A DNA stretch of 64,000 nucleotides from Paraburkholderia fungorum (lineage in GTDB: Bacteria > Pseudomonadota > Gammaproteobacteria > Burkholderiales > Burkholderiaceae). The notes beneath the pieces were generated by a model. It was not told the DNA's origin. It saw only the letters and a list, made by a program, of their open reading frames with translations, and made no database searches. Every line of letters starts with the position of its first letter. Within the stretch, counting starts at the first letter, position 1. The stretch is from contig NZ_CADFGE010000004.1 in the NCBI RefSeq assembly GCF_902833645.1, positions 124,001-188,000 on the forward strand, read 5' to 3'. Made by a program: the position numbers and the translations under genes. Below are positions 12,054 to 21,314 of this stretch, in pieces.

Positions 12054-12794
12054 ATGTCATATCACTGGAACTGGGGCATTCTGCTGAGTCCCGTCTCCAC
12101 CGGCGAGCCGACCACTTATCTGGGCTGGCTAATGTCCGGCTTCTGGGTGACGATTACCGTGTCGCTGTCGGCGTGGGTGATCGCGCTGATCGTCGGCTCG
12201 TTTTTCGGTGTGCTGCGCACGGTGCCGAACAAATGGGCATCGGGTATCGGCACGCTGTATGTCGCGATTTTCCGCAACATCCCCCTCATCGTGCAGTTCT
12301 TCATCTGGTATCTGGTGATACCGGAGCTGCTGCCGGTGTCGATCGGCAACTGGTTCAAGCAACTGCCGCCGGGCGCGCAGTTCTTCTCGTCGTCGATCCT
12401 CTGTCTCGGGCTGTTCACTGCCGCGCGCGTCTGCGAGCAGGTTCGCTCGGGCATCAACGCGTTGCCGAAGGGCCAGCGCGCCGCGGGTCTGGCCATGGGG
12501 TTCACGCAGTGGCAGACGTATCGCTACGTGCTGCTGCCGGTGGCGTACCGGATCATCGTGCCGCCGCTGACGTCCGAGTTTCTGAACATCTTCAAGAACT
12601 CGGCGGTGGCGTCGACCATCGGTCTGCTGGACCTGTCCGCGCAGGCGCGGCAACTGGTCGACTACACGTCGCAGACGTATGAGTCGTTCATTGCGGTCAC
12701 GCTGGCTTATGTGCTGATCAACCTGGTCGTGATGCAACTGATGCGCTGGGTCGAACACAAGTCCCGGTTGCCCGGCTATATCGGAGGTAAGTGA
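12054..12794 (+). CDS. gltJ: Glutamate/aspartate ABC transporter permease
   Basis: Inner-membrane permease of 246 residues from the HisMQ-type amino acid family. About five hydrophobic segments are present, and the EAA-type loop lies in [21 protein letters not shown] chose ATG 12054 over the TTG at 12048 because GGAG at 12042-12045 is then eight bases away. Its stop codon TGA (12792-12794) shares a base with the gltK start. It pairs with GltK to form the membrane channel for glutamate and aspartate. Confidence 0.94.
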   Translation: MSYHWNWGILLSPVSTGEPTTYLGWLMSGFWVTITVSLSAWVIALIVGSFFGVLRTVPNKWASGIGTLYVAIFRNIPLIVQFFIWYLVIPELLPVSIGNWFKQLPPGAQFFSSSILCLGLFTAARVCEQVRSGINALPKGQRAAGLAMGFTQWQTYRYVLLPVAYRIIVPPLTSEFLNIFKNSAVASTIGLLDLSAQARQLVDYTSQTYESFIAVTLAYVLINLVVMQLMRWVEHKSRLPGYIGGK

Positions 12795-13471
12795 TGCATC
12801 ATTTCGACTGGAGCGGTATTCCGGGCGCACTGCCTACGCTGTGGACCGGCGCTATCGTCACCATCAAGATCACGCTGATCGCGATCGTGATCGGCATTAT
12901 CTGGGGCACGATTCTCGCGATCATGCGGCTCTCGCCGTTCAAGCCGTTCGAATGGTTCGCGAAGGGTTACGTCACGATCTTCCGTTCGATCCCGCTGGTC
13001 ATGGTGCTCCTGTGGTTCTTCCTGATCGTGCCGCAGGTGCTGCAAAACGTGCTGGGTTTGTCGCCGGATATCGACATCCGGCTGGCTTCGGCAATGGTCG
13101 CCTTCTCGCTGTTCGAGGCCGCGTACTATTCGGAGATCATCCGTGCGGGCATCCAGGCGGTGCCGCGCGGACAGGTCAATGCCGCGTTTGCGCTCGGCAT
13201 GAGCTACCCGCAGGCAATGCGCCTCATCGTGTTGCCGCAGGCGTTCCGCGCGATGGTGCCGCTGCTGCTTACGCAAGGTATCGTGCTGTTTCAGGATACG
13301 TCGCTCGTCTACGTGATCAGCCTCGCCGACTTCTTCCGCACCGCCACGAATATTGGCGATCGTGACGGCACGAATGTCGAAATGGTACTGTTCGCGGGCG
13401 CGTGTTATTTCGTGATCTGCGTGATCGCGTCGAGCCTCGTCAAAGGTCTTCAGAAAAAGGTCGCAAGATGA
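12794..13471 (+). CDS. gltK: Glutamate/aspartate ABC transporter permease
   Basis: Second permease subunit, 225 residues, with the EAA-type loop in [20 protein letters not shown]. The start ATG at 12794 overlaps the gltJ stop as TGATG. GGAGG at 12783-12787 precedes it, which supports this start over the GTG three bases upstream. Its own stop overlaps the gltL start as ATGA, so the three distal genes should be translationally coupled. Confidence 0.94.
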   Translation: MHHFDWSGIPGALPTLWTGAIVTIKITLIAIVIGIIWGTILAIMRLSPFKPFEWFAKGYVTIFRSIPLVMVLLWFFLIVPQVLQNVLGLSPDIDIRLASAMVAFSLFEAAYYSEIIRAGIQAVPRGQVNAAFALGMSYPQAMRLIVLPQAFRAMVPLLLTQGIVLFQDTSLVYVISLADFFRTATNIGDRDGTNVEMVLFAGACYFVICVIASSLVKGLQKKVAR

Positions 13472-14193
13472 TCTCTATCAAGAATGTTTCGAAGTGGTAC
13501 GGTCAGTTTCAAGTGCTGACCGACTGCACGACGGAAGTCAAAAAAGGTGAAGTGGTGGTGGTGTGCGGGCCGTCGGGCTCGGGCAAGTCCACGCTGATCA
13601 AAACCGTCAACGGCCTCGAGCCGTTCCAGAAGGGCGAGATCGTCATCAACGGCCAATCGCTGACCGACAAGAAAACCAATCTGTCCAAGCTGCGTGCGAA
13701 AGTCGGCATGGTGTTCCAGCACTTCGAGCTGTTCCCGCATCTGTCGATCGTGCAGAACCTGACACTCGCACAGGTCAAGGTGCTTGGCCGCTCGAACGAC
13801 GAAGCCACGGCGAAGGGGCTGAAGCTGCTCGATCGCGTCGGTCTGCGCGCGCATGCGGATAAGTTTCCGGGGCAGTTGTCCGGCGGTCAGCAGCAGCGTG
13901 TGGCGATTGCGCGCGCATTGTCGATGGACCCGATCGCGATGCTGTTCGACGAACCGACTTCCGCACTCGATCCGGAAATGATCAACGAAGTGCTCGACGT
14001 GATGGTCGAACTCGCGCAGGAAGGCATGACGATGATGTGCGTCACGCACGAAATGGGCTTTGCGAGGAAGGTCGCGCACCGCGTGATCTTCATGGACAAG
14101 GGCTTGATCGTGGAAGACGACAAGAAGGAAGATTTCTTCGCGAATCCGAAGTCGGATCGCGCGAAAGACTTTCTGGCCAAGATCCTGCACTGA
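13468..14193 (+). CDS. gltL: Glutamate/aspartate ABC transporter ATP-binding protein
   Basis: ABC ATPase of 241 residues that powers the Glt importer. Walker A is GPSGSGKS at residues 34-41, the signature is LSGGQQQR, and Walker B is [13 protein letters not shown]. The switch histidine follows in [11 protein letters not shown]. The start ATG overlaps the gltK stop codon. An upstream in-frame extension to 13402 lies inside gltK and is not credible. It is the last gene of the operon, before a strong terminator. Confidence 0.95.
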   Translation: MISIKNVSKWYGQFQVLTDCTTEVKKGEVVVVCGPSGSGKSTLIKTVNGLEPFQKGEIVINGQSLTDKKTNLSKLRAKVGMVFQHFELFPHLSIVQNLTLAQVKVLGRSNDEATAKGLKLLDRVGLRAHADKFPGQLSGGQQQRVAIARALSMDPIAMLFDEPTSALDPEMINEVLDVMVELAQEGMTMMCVTHEMGFARKVAHRVIFMDKGLIVEDDKKEDFFANPKSDRAKDFLAKILH

Positions 14194-14240
14194 GCTTGTT
14201 GCCGGGCCGAGTCGGTTAGTTGGCGTGGTCTGGGCAGAAA

Positions 14241-14271
14241 AAAAAGCCGCTTCGGAAGAAGCGGCTTTTTT
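14241..14271 (+). terminator. Bidirectional terminator, gltL / amidotransferase gene
   Basis: GCCGCTTC (14246-14253) pairs with GAAGCGGC (14258-14265), flanked by a run of A before and T after, so it can work on both strands. It ends gltIJKL and the convergent amidotransferase gene. Confidence 0.88.
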
Positions 14272-14285
14272 GTATCGACTTCGGA

Positions 14286-15218
14286 TCAGGACTCGAACGC
14301 GGCGGTATCGTCCGCGGCTTCAAGGTCAAGCTCGGTCGTGCCTATCGCCATTGCCCCGGCCGAAGCCGCGATCGTGGTTGCCGAAGCCGACGCGTCCAGC
14401 GCCGGATTGCGCAGCTTCTCCAGCACCGAAGCCGGGACCGGCACGTTGACCCGGCCAATCACTTCGCCGTGCTGGAACATCAACAGATCGCCCGGTTGGA
14501 AGGCGGACCACACTTCGTTGTCGGTGAGCGGCTTGGTCGCGATTACGGCGACGCGGTCTTCCGGCGTGGTGTATTTGGCGAAATCGATCGACACGTCCGC
14601 ATCGACCAGATGCGCGGTCGAGAACGGCCAGCGCCGCACGATGTAATGCAGATGCGTCGAACAATGCGCGAACAACGCCTGGCCGTTCGACATCAGAAAA
14701 TTGAACACGCCGAATTGCGTGATCTCGCGCGTGAGCGTTTCGAGCGCCGCGAACAGTTCTTCCAGCGGCGGCTGGCAGCCCGGAAAAGCCTTGCGTAAGC
14801 CTTGCAGCAGCGCGCAGAACGCCAGCTCGCTATCGGTCGTGCCGACCGGTTGATAGACGCCGGTCAGCGCCGGCGAATAGTCTTTCAGATCGCCGTTGTG
14901 GGCGAAGATCCAGTGGCGCCCCCACAGTTCTCGCATGAACGGATGGCAGTTTTCGAGCAGGATGTGCCCTTGCGTCGCTTTGCGAATGTGCGCGATCGTG
15001 TTCTTCGATTTGATCGGGTAGCGCTTGACCATTTCGGCAATCGGCGAGGTTGCCGAAGATTGATGGTCGATGAACAGGCGGCAGGCTTTATCTTCGAAGA
15101 AGGCGATGCCCCAGCCGTCCGCGTGGTGATCGGTGACGCCGCCGCGCGCCGCAAAGCCGGTGAACGAGAACGTGACGTCCGTTGGCGCGGCGCAGTTCAT
15201 TCCGAGAAGTTGGCACAT
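14286..15218 (-). CDS. Class II glutamine amidotransferase (YafJ-like)
   Basis: This 310-residue protein starts MCQLLGMN, so Cys2 would be the N-terminal nucleophile once Met is removed. The Ntn-type glutamine amidotransferase fold is supported by GGVTDHHADGWGIAFFED, IAHIRKATQG and FAHNGDL. It resembles E. coli YafJ and related stand-alone class II amidotransferases; the acceptor substrate is unknown. It is monocistronic and divergent from pyrC. About 55 residues at the C-terminus are Ala/Thr-rich and look poorly conserved. Confidence 0.85.
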   Translation of the reverse strand: MCQLLGMNCAAPTDVTFSFTGFAARGGVTDHHADGWGIAFFEDKACRLFIDHQSSATSPIAEMVKRYPIKSKNTIAHIRKATQGHILLENCHPFMRELWGRHWIFAHNGDLKDYSPALTGVYQPVGTTDSELAFCALLQGLRKAFPGCQPPLEELFAALETLTREITQFGVFNFLMSNGQALFAHCSTHLHYIVRRWPFSTAHLVDADVSIDFAKYTTPEDRVAVIATKPLTDNEVWSAFQPGDLLMFQHGEVIGRVNVPVPASVLEKLRNPALDASASATTIAASAGAMAIGTTELDLEAADDTAAFES

Positions 15219-15407
15219 GTTGCAGGTAAGCCTGTGAACGGGGCGAGCCGTTACAATGATGATTTTCCAAGCATATCACCGAGCCAGAAGCGCCAAATAG
15301 CAAAATTGACGTGTGTTTAGGTCTCAGCGCTGCGATTTGCTGTGATTTGTACCGCTTTGAGCATGCTGATCTGTTTTTTTGCCGCCGAATCTCGTCCCCT
15401 TCTCGCC

Positions 15408-16487
15408 ATGACCGCTTCCAACGCTCCTCTCGATTTCGTCGACTCCATCGACTCCGTTACGCTCGCCCGCCCGGACGACTGGCACCTGCACGTTCGCGAC
15501 GGCGAGATGCTCGCTGCGGTGCTGCCGGATACCGCGCGCCAGTTCGGCCGCGCGATCATCATGCCTAACCTGAAGCCGCCGGTCACCACGACCGCGATGG
15601 CGCAGGCGTACCGCGAGCGCATCGTCGCCGCGATCCCGGCCGGGGCGAAGTTCGAACCGTTGATGACGCTGTACCTGACCGACAACACGCCGCCCGATGA
15701 AATCCGCCGCGCGCGTGAAAGCGGCTTCGTGCATGGCGTGAAGCTGTACCCGGCGGGCGCGACGACCAACTCGGACGCGGGCGTCACCGACATCATGAAG
15801 TGCGCCAAAACGCTCGAAGTGATGCAGGAAACCGGCATGCCGCTGCTGGTGCACGGCGAAGTGACGGATTCGTCGATCGACCTGTTCGACCGCGAGAAGG
15901 TGTTTATCGACCGCGTGATGACGCCGCTGCGTCGCGCGTTTCCGGCGCTGAAAGTAGTGTTCGAGCACATCACCACGAAGGATGCTGTCGACTACATCCG
16001 TGAAGCCGGCGTGGCGCCGGGGCTGCTGGGCGCGACGATTACCGCGCATCACCTGCTGTACAACCGCAACGCGATCTTCCAGGGCGGCATCCGTCCGCAT
16101 TACTACTGCCTGCCGGTGTTGAAGCGTGAGACGCATCGTGTGGCGCTGGTCGAGGCGGCGACCTCGGGCAATCCGCGCTTCTTCCTCGGCACCGATAGCG
16201 CGCCGCATCCGAAGGGTTTGAAGGAGCACGCGTGCGGCTGTGCAGGTTGCTACACGGCGCTGCATGCACTTGAGCTCTACACGGAAGCCTTCGACAAAGC
16301 CGGCGCGCTGGACAAGCTTGAAGGCTTCGCCAGCTTCTTCGGCGCCGATTTTTATGGTCTGCCGCGCAGCGAAGAGAAGGTCACGCTGCGTCGTGAGGAA
16401 TGGACGTTGCCGGCCGAGTTGCCGGTTGGCGACACGCCCGTGGTACCGCTGCGTGGCGGCGAGTCGATCGGCTGGCGGCTCGTTTGA
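15408..16487 (+). CDS. pyrC: Dihydroorotase
   Basis: Type II dihydroorotase of 359 residues cyclises carbamoyl aspartate to dihydroorotate in pyrimidine synthesis. Zinc ligands His26 and His28 lie in [12 protein letters not shown], and the carboxylated lysine is in [19 protein letters not shown] carries the catalytic aspartate. I set the start at ATG 15408 because the E. coli homologue starts just before the RPDDWHLH motif; no good Shine-Dalgarno is visible, and in-frame GTG 15342 and ATG 15363 remain possible. It is followed 11 bases later by a DUF3025 gene. Confidence 0.94.
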   Translation: MTASNAPLDFVDSIDSVTLARPDDWHLHVRDGEMLAAVLPDTARQFGRAIIMPNLKPPVTTTAMAQAYRERIVAAIPAGAKFEPLMTLYLTDNTPPDEIRRARESGFVHGVKLYPAGATTNSDAGVTDIMKCAKTLEVMQETGMPLLVHGEVTDSSIDLFDREKVFIDRVMTPLRRAFPALKVVFEHITTKDAVDYIREAGVAPGLLGATITAHHLLYNRNAIFQGGIRPHYYCLPVLKRETHRVALVEAATSGNPRFFLGTDSAPHPKGLKEHACGCAGCYTALHALELYTEAFDKAGALDKLEGFASFFGADFYGLPRSEEKVTLRREEWTLPAELPVGDTPVVPLRGGESIGWRLV

Positions 16488-16498
16488 GCTTGCGTTAG

Positions 16499-17332
16499 AT
16501 GCTGGACCGGGAGGCGGCGCGCGTGGGTTTCGGTTTTGCCGACATCGATTGGTCGAAGCCGTGGTTCGCGCAGTTCGCGGCACGCGGCGAGCGCTGGCAG
16601 CAGGCCGCGCTTCAAAGCTATGCGGCCTTGCTCGCCGAGATGAATGCGGATGCGCGTGCCATGCAGCAGCGTACCGGCCGTGGCCAGCGTCTCGCGTTCA
16701 TTGCGCAGGACGATCTGCCGCCCGGAGCGGCTTACGAGGCGCACATCGCGTCGACCGGCTGCGTGCCTACGCGCCATAACCTGCATGACTTCTTCAACGG
16801 GTCGATGTGGTTCGCGTTTCCGCGCATCAAGGCGGCGCTGAATGCGCGACAGTCGGCGGCGATCGATGCGCTAGGCGTCGGTCCGACCCGTGGCGGCGTG
16901 CGCGACACGTTAACCTTATTCGACGAAAACGCGTTGTTGTTCGCCTGCGCCGATCCGGCGTTGAGCGCGGCATTGCGCGGATTCGACTGGCAGACGCTGC
17001 TGGTGGTTCATCGCGATGCCTGGGGCACACGCTGCGAAGTGCGCTGCTTCGGTCACGCGCTGCTGGAAAAGCTGATCGCGCCGTTTAAAGCCTGCACGGG
17101 CCATGCGTGGATCGTCGATGTTCCATCCGGGTACTTCGGCTGGGGCGTTGCGGCACGCGACGCGTGGCTCGACGAGTCTATCAGCGCGGCACTCCTGAAC
17201 ACCGATGCATTGACCAGCCGGATGTTTGCACCGCTGCCCGTGCTGGGAATTCCGGGTTGGTGCGGAGAGAACGAGTCCCCGGCGTTTTACGACGACACAT
17301 CCGTCTTTCGCACGGGGCGGCGCGCGCGTTAA
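16499..17332 (+). CDS. DUF3025 family protein
   Basis: This 277-residue protein is of unknown function. Recognisable DUF3025 features are PTRHNLHDFFNGSMWFAFPR and a DETLTLFDEN-like acidic segment (here DTLTLFDENALLF). No signal peptide or membrane segment is visible. It begins 11 bases after pyrC and is likely cotranscribed with it, which hints at a housekeeping role. The adjacent downstream feature is the RNase P RNA gene. Confidence 0.75.
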   Translation: MLDREAARVGFGFADIDWSKPWFAQFAARGERWQQAALQSYAALLAEMNADARAMQQRTGRGQRLAFIAQDDLPPGAAYEAHIASTGCVPTRHNLHDFFNGSMWFAFPRIKAALNARQSAAIDALGVGPTRGGVRDTLTLFDENALLFACADPALSAALRGFDWQTLLVVHRDAWGTRCEVRCFGHALLEKLIAPFKACTGHAWIVDVPSGYFGWGVAARDAWLDESISAALLNTDALTSRMFAPLPVLGIPGWCGENESPAFYDDTSVFRTGRRAR

Positions 17333-17357
17333 AGCGCTTCCCGGTCCGCCGCAGTGT

Positions 17358-17363
17358 TAAAAT
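17358..17363 (+). promoter_or_regulatory. -10 element of rnpB promoter
   Basis: TAAAAT lies about ten bases upstream of the predicted RNase P RNA 5' end. No good -35 hexamer is visible. Confidence 0.5.
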
Positions 17364-17373
17364 GCGCCCCAGC

Positions 17374-17784
<411 letters not shown>

Positions 17785-17795
17785 CCACCTAATGA

Positions 17796-17831
17796 AAAAT
17801 GCCGGCGCCCAAACGGACGCCGGCATTTTGT
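17796..17831 (+). terminator. rnpB / osmC terminator
   Basis: AAAATGCCGGCG pairs with CGCCGGCATTTT across about 11 bases, with A and T runs on both sides. It can serve rnpB and the convergent OsmC gene. Confidence 0.85.
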
Positions 17832-17884
17832 TTTGTGCGCGCTTCGGCTGCTTGCGCCGAGGCGAGGCCACCGCCGAGCCGGGT

Positions 17885-18307
17885 TCAGCTCGCGACGATA
17901 TCGAACGAGTGCGACAGTTCGGCGGTCTTCGCGATCATGATCGACGCCGAGCAGTATTTGTCATGCGACAGATTGATCGCCCGTTCCACGGTAGCCGGGT
18001 TCAGATTCTTGCCGGTCACGGTGAAGTGGAAGTGGATCTTGGTGAACACCTTCGGATCTTCGCTGGCGCGTTCGGCCTTCAGTGTTACCGAGCAGCCCGC
18101 CACTTCCTGGCGGCTTTTCTTCAGGATCATCACGACGTCGTAGGCCGTGCAGCCGCCCGTGCCGAGCAGAACCATTTCCATTGGACGCGGCGCCAGATTG
18201 CGGCCGCCGCCTTCCGGCGCGCCGTCCATCATGACCAGATGGCCGCTGCCCGTCTCGGCGGCGAACGCCATTCCGTCCTGCCCCATCCAGCTAACTTTGC
18301 ATTCCAT
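17885..18307 (-). CDS. OsmC family protein (YhfA-like)
   Basis: OsmC/Ohr superfamily protein of 140 residues, similar along its length to E. coli YhfA (conserved RPMEMVLLGTGGCTAYDVV, then HFTVTGKNL and LSHDKYCSASIM). OsmC family members often reduce organic hydroperoxides through two cysteines; here Cys lies in GGCTAYDVV and KYCSAS. I chose ATG 18307 because it matches the YhfA start and has GGAG six bases upstream. Longer starts (18346, or TTG 18403) lack support. Its cellular role is not established. Confidence 0.88.
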   Translation of the reverse strand: MECKVSWMGQDGMAFAAETGSGHLVMMDGAPEGGGRNLAPRPMEMVLLGTGGCTAYDVVMILKKSRQEVAGCSVTLKAERASEDPKVFTKIHFHFTVTGKNLNPATVERAINLSHDKYCSASIMIAKTAELSHSFDIVAS

Positions 18308-18570
18308 GCTGTGCTCCACCGCGCTGTGCTGATATCGAAACGGCATTGTAGCCCGGTGTTTGCGTGTCCGCCCGAAGGGACTTTCGACGGAACTTATGCG
18401 CAATGGCTGCTTGCGTGTTGCGGTGCGGCATGTTTCGGCGATTCGGGAATGCCCGGACTGCTTTAGGGGTTTTACTCTAGTCGATGTCCGCTTTCGTAAT
18501 TAGCTGCAGCCGTATATGCTTTTGATTTTAAAGGGAATTGGCTGATATTTGATCCACAGCCCGGACTGCC
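18308..18570. other. AT-richer intergenic stretch upstream of the sRNA locus
   Basis: This stretch between the OsmC gene start and the 18571 palindrome is noticeably more AT-rich than its surroundings after 18470 (for example TTTTGATTTTAAAGG near 18520). It should contain the minus-strand promoter of the OsmC gene, but no convincing elements stand out. I see no open frame of interest here. Confidence 0.4.
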
Positions 18571-18597
18571 GCATTGTGAAATTCGATTTCACAATGC
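18571..18597. promoter_or_regulatory. Perfect 27-base palindrome upstream of sRNA promoter
   Basis: GCATTGTGAAAT (18571-18582), a TCG centre, then its exact reverse complement (18586-18597). Its centre lies about 58 bases before the predicted sRNA start and nine bases separate it from the -35, a classic activator position. It resembles a CRP half-site pair (TGTGA...TCACA) but the spacing is nine, not six. The cognate factor is unknown. Confidence 0.65.
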
Positions 18598-18605
18598 AAA
18601 TGTTC

Positions 18606-18634
18606 TTGCGTCGCACAAGGGTGCCTCATATAAT
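18606..18634 (+). promoter_or_regulatory. Sigma-70 promoter of the predicted sRNA
   Basis: A perfect -10 TATAAT (18629-18634) lies 17 bases after TTGCGT (18606-18611), a weak -35. The weak -35 fits dependence on an activator at the upstream palindrome. Predicted start near 18641. Confidence 0.7.
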
Positions 18635-18640
18635 CAGCTC

Positions 18641-18730
18641 CATCGGTTGCAGCAGTTCTGCAACCTCCGCTGTCTCCTCCACCTCCTCCTTTGGTGGATT
18701 AAACCCGAACCGCTCGTTCGGGTTTTTTTT
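18641..18730 (+). ncRNA. Predicted trans-acting small RNA with anti-Shine-Dalgarno loop
   Basis: About 90 nt between a good promoter and an intrinsic terminator, with no open frame of interest. The 5' hairpin GGTTGCAG / CTGCAACC (18645-18665) is followed by a pyrimidine-rich segment, UCUCCUCCACCUCCUCCU (18673-18690). Part of this sits in the loop of a weak CCACC/GGTGG stem. The 3' end is a 10-bp terminator stem (18701-18725) plus an eight-T tract. The exposed CUCCUCC sequence complements ribosome binding sites, so translational repression of several mRNAs is likely. It recalls C-rich Burkholderia sRNAs such as ncS27, but I cannot confirm identity. Confidence 0.75.
18701..18730 (+). terminator. 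Intrinsic terminator of the sRNA
   Basis: AAACCCGAAC (18701-18710) pairs perfectly with GTTCGGGTTT (18716-18725) across a CGCTC loop. A tract of eight T (18723-18730) overlaps the end of the stem. Confidence 0.9.
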
Positions 18731-18757
18731 CGTCCGTGGATTGCCGGGCAATGTCCT

Positions 18758-21226
18758 TTACCTGGAGTCCAGTCCAGGCATTTTCTGCGGATGAATCGGC
18801 ACGTAGAGCACCGAGCCGGATACCGGCGCGACCTCCCGGAGCAGGGAGCCGTAGTCGAGGTCTTCGCCGGCCGTCAGGCTGTCCAGACCCACCCGGTTCA
18901 CCCGATACGGCGTCAGATAAGAGATGATCGCGCGACCGCGGGCGTCGGTGCGGGTGGACAACTGACCGTCCACGCTGGCATCCGCGTAACCGGGCGCATC
19001 GACCACGGCAATCGTGTCGCCCAGCGACTGACCGAGCACGATGCCTTGCGCCGCCCGGTCGTCGCGGCTGTGAAAACCCACCACGCTTCCCGCCACCGCC
19101 ATGTCCACTTTCCGGTAGCCGCGGCCTTGTCCGTAGCCGGTATCGAGGCGCCCGCCGTCGCCCTGATAGGACACGTGGCCAGTCCCTTCGCTGCCCACAG
19201 CGCCGGAATGCTGCTGGGTCAGCGCGTAATTGAGCCGGTAGTCACGGAGCGCGGAGCCGGACAGGCTATTGCTCCAGACCAGCGCGCCGTCGTCGTCGCG
19301 GCTGGCAGCAAGGCCGTAGCGCAGGCTGCCCGTTTTGCTGCCCAGCGAAAGCGGGATCGAGAGCGTGGCCTGAAACGACTTGCTGCGCGTGCCGCCAATC
19401 TGCCGGATGCCGGCCTGCAGATCGACGTCGAATTTGTCGCCGTACCAGGTCGCGCCCAGTTGCAGCGTCCCGCGTGCGGGATGGCTGCTGGCGTAATTGT
19501 TCGCGCTCAGGGTGGCGTAGACGTTGCCGGTGTCGCCGACGTTCTGTTGAACGTTGAGGCGGATCTGCCGACGCGGCACGGATTCGTTGAATGCCGCGCC
19601 ATCCGTGTCGCCGAACAGATCGCGCCAGAATGCGGCGTCCGCTTCGCGCTGCAACATGTCTTCCATTGTGCGGAAATGGCCGCCGCCGAATTGCCGCCAG
19701 TCGACGCTCATGCCGGTCCCGGTCGACGCGAACGACTTCGCGTAGCGCGTGCGAAAGCGCAGGCCGCTGGGCATCGTCGCGGATGGCGCATCGACTTGCG
19801 AGCGTGCGAGGTCGAAAGAAAGCGCGCCGGCTTCGCCCAGGTCCCAGCCGAGTCCGGCCGCCATGCTACGGTAGCCGCGCGCCTGCAGCGCGCCCCCGAA
19901 TGCGCTCAGACGGTGCGGCAGTCCGATGCCGAGCGTGGCCTGCACGAATGGCGGCTGGTCGAAAGCCGCGTTCGTGCTCGCGCGACGGTAGCGTCCGGCG
20001 CTGAACGCGTACTTGATCGCGTCCTGATGCACGAGCAACGGCATCGCGATAAACGGCACGACCGACACGTGTTCGGTGCCGTCCGCCTCGCGCACCGTCA
20101 CGCTGAGGTCGCCGCTACTGGAAGGCGGCCGCACGTCGTAGAACGCAAACGGGCCGGGCGCGACCACCGCGTGATAGAAGAGCAGCCCGCGCTGGCGAAT
20201 GAACACTTCGGCGCTGCCGTGCGCGTTGCCTCGCACCACGGGCGGCGCGGCGCTCAGATGGTCGGGCAGGAGATTGTCGTCGGAGGCGAGCTGCGCGCCG
20301 GAGAAAGGGATGCTGTCGAACAACAGACTGTCTGTTGCGCCGTCGCCCAGCAGCAACTTGCCCCGCACGCGTCGCACGTCGCGCTGCACGTAGGTTTCGA
20401 GGCGCTCCCATTCGGGTTTGCCGATCGTGGGACTCGAGTAGACGTGGTTCGAACGGAACTGCCACACGTCGACGTTCGCGCCAGCGTTGAGCGTGGCGAA
20501 TGCGGACGTGCGGCGGTTGTAGTCGAGCGCGTTCGCGCCTTCGGTGTGTGACGCGCTCAACTGGTAGTCGAACCGCACGGCGTCGACGCCGTTATCGAGT
20601 CGCGCGGGCGCAACGTAACCGCGCGCGCGGCTCATCAACGGATCGGCGATGCGCACGTTGAGTTGCTGCTGGTGCGCGTCGTATCGCACGCGCGCCGCCG
20701 GCTCGGCCGCTTCCTCCAGGGCTTCCCCGGCCGCTTCGCGTTCCTCGGGTGTAGCGTCGTCAGGGATGTCCGGCGGCGCAGCGTCGGCGTCGTGCGGGTG
20801 TTGTGAACGCTGCGGCATCACGCAACGCGCGTCGCCGGCGTCCGCTTGAGCCGCGAACTCGGCCGCCGGCATGACGCCCCACTCGAGCCAATCGGCCACT
20901 TCGGCGCATGGTTTGCCGTCCGCGCCCGTCGCGAGCCATGAGAAGCCGCTCCAGTGTCCATTGACCACCACGGCGTACCGTGTGAACTCGCGCTGCAGCG
21001 CGCCTTCGTCTCCAGGCGGCCCTGCTTCTGCGCCGGGCTCCGGCTCACCCTTCAGGGCGCCCAGCAGCGCCGCCCGAAAGGGCGCATCGGCAAGGCGTGC
21101 ACTGTTGGCGGGGACGTCGTCCGCGCCGGACGAGCGTGCTTCATTGGCGAAGGCTTCATTGGCGAAGGCGAAGGCCGGGGCAAGCCAGGCCAGGCTCCAG
21201 GCGGAAGAGAGTAGGCGCTTGCGCAA
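18758..21226 (-). CDS. Solitary fimbrial outer-membrane usher lacking C-terminal domains
   Basis: FimD/PapC family usher of about 822 residues. A signal peptide (MRKRLLSSAW...FAFA) is followed by a degenerate N-terminal domain with an acidic Pro-rich insert. Then come the beta-barrel and plug signatures: RARGYVAPARLDNGVDAV, LLLGDG, FSGAQLASDDNLLPD, GPFAFYDVRPPSSSGDL. The protein stops soon after LTPYRVN, where ushers normally continue into two C-terminal chaperone-subunit domains. No chaperone or pilin gene is nearby. I chose TTG 21226 because the ATG at 21298 lies upstream of the preceding gene's terminator and would spoil the signal peptide. Function is uncertain; it may be a relic or a repurposed barrel. 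Confidence 0.78.
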   Translation of the reverse strand: MRKRLLSSAWSLAWLAPAFAFANEAFANEARSSGADDVPANSARLADAPFRAALLGALKGEPEPGAEAGPPGDEGALQREFTRYAVVVNGHWSGFSWLATGADGKPCAEVADWLEWGVMPAAEFAAQADAGDARCVMPQRSQHPHDADAAPPDIPDDATPEEREAAGEALEEAAEPAARVRYDAHQQQLNVRIADPLMSRARGYVAPARLDNGVDAVRFDYQLSASHTEGANALDYNRRTSAFATLNAGANVDVWQFRSNHVYSSPTIGKPEWERLETYVQRDVRRVRGKLLLGDGATDSLLFDSIPFSGAQLASDDNLLPDHLSAAPPVVRGNAHGSAEVFIRQRGLLFYHAVVAPGPFAFYDVRPPSSSGDLSVTVREADGTEHVSVVPFIAMPLLVHQDAIKYAFSAGRYRRASTNAAFDQPPFVQATLGIGLPHRLSAFGGALQARGYRSMAAGLGWDLGEAGALSFDLARSQVDAPSATMPSGLRFRTRYAKSFASTGTGMSVDWRQFGGGHFRTMEDMLQREADAAFWRDLFGDTDGAAFNESVPRRQIRLNVQQNVGDTGNVYATLSANNYASSHPARGTLQLGATWYGDKFDVDLQAGIRQIGGTRSKSFQATLSIPLSLGSKTGSLRYGLAASRDDDGALVWSNSLSGSALRDYRLNYALTQQHSGAVGSEGTGHVSYQGDGGRLDTGYGQGRGYRKVDMAVAGSVVGFHSRDDRAAQGIVLGQSLGDTIAVVDAPGYADASVDGQLSTRTDARGRAIISYLTPYRVNRVGLDSLTAGEDLDYGSLLREVAPVSGSVLYVPIHPQKMPGLDSR

Positions 21227-21254
21227 AATGATCCGTCTGACGCGAAAAACAAAA

Positions 21255-21277
21255 AACAGGGGCGAGGCCCCTGTTTG
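21255..21277 (-). terminator. Terminator of the DUF1090 gene
   Basis: AACAGGGGC and GCCCCTGTT form a nine-bp stem with a three-base loop. On the minus strand it is followed by TTTTGTTTTTCG. It lies just before the usher start and fixes the usher start downstream of it. Confidence 0.8.
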
Positions 21278-21314
21278 CTCCGAACCGAAGCGCCGCACGC
21301 GGCGCTTGTGGCGG

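Noticed and set aside
18571..18597. CRP site reading of the palindrome
   Set aside because: The TGTGA and TCACA arms are nine bases apart instead of six, and the symmetry extends to 12-bp arms, so another factor is more likely.
18647..20551. Open frame of 634 codons on the plus strand opposite the usher
   Set aside because: Shadow of the usher gene; its first part overlaps the sRNA and its terminator, which would block expression.
21227..21298. ATG 21298 as the usher start
   Set aside because: It lies upstream of the DUF1090 terminator and places about 24 residues before a standard signal peptide; TTG 21226 gives a normal secretion signal.
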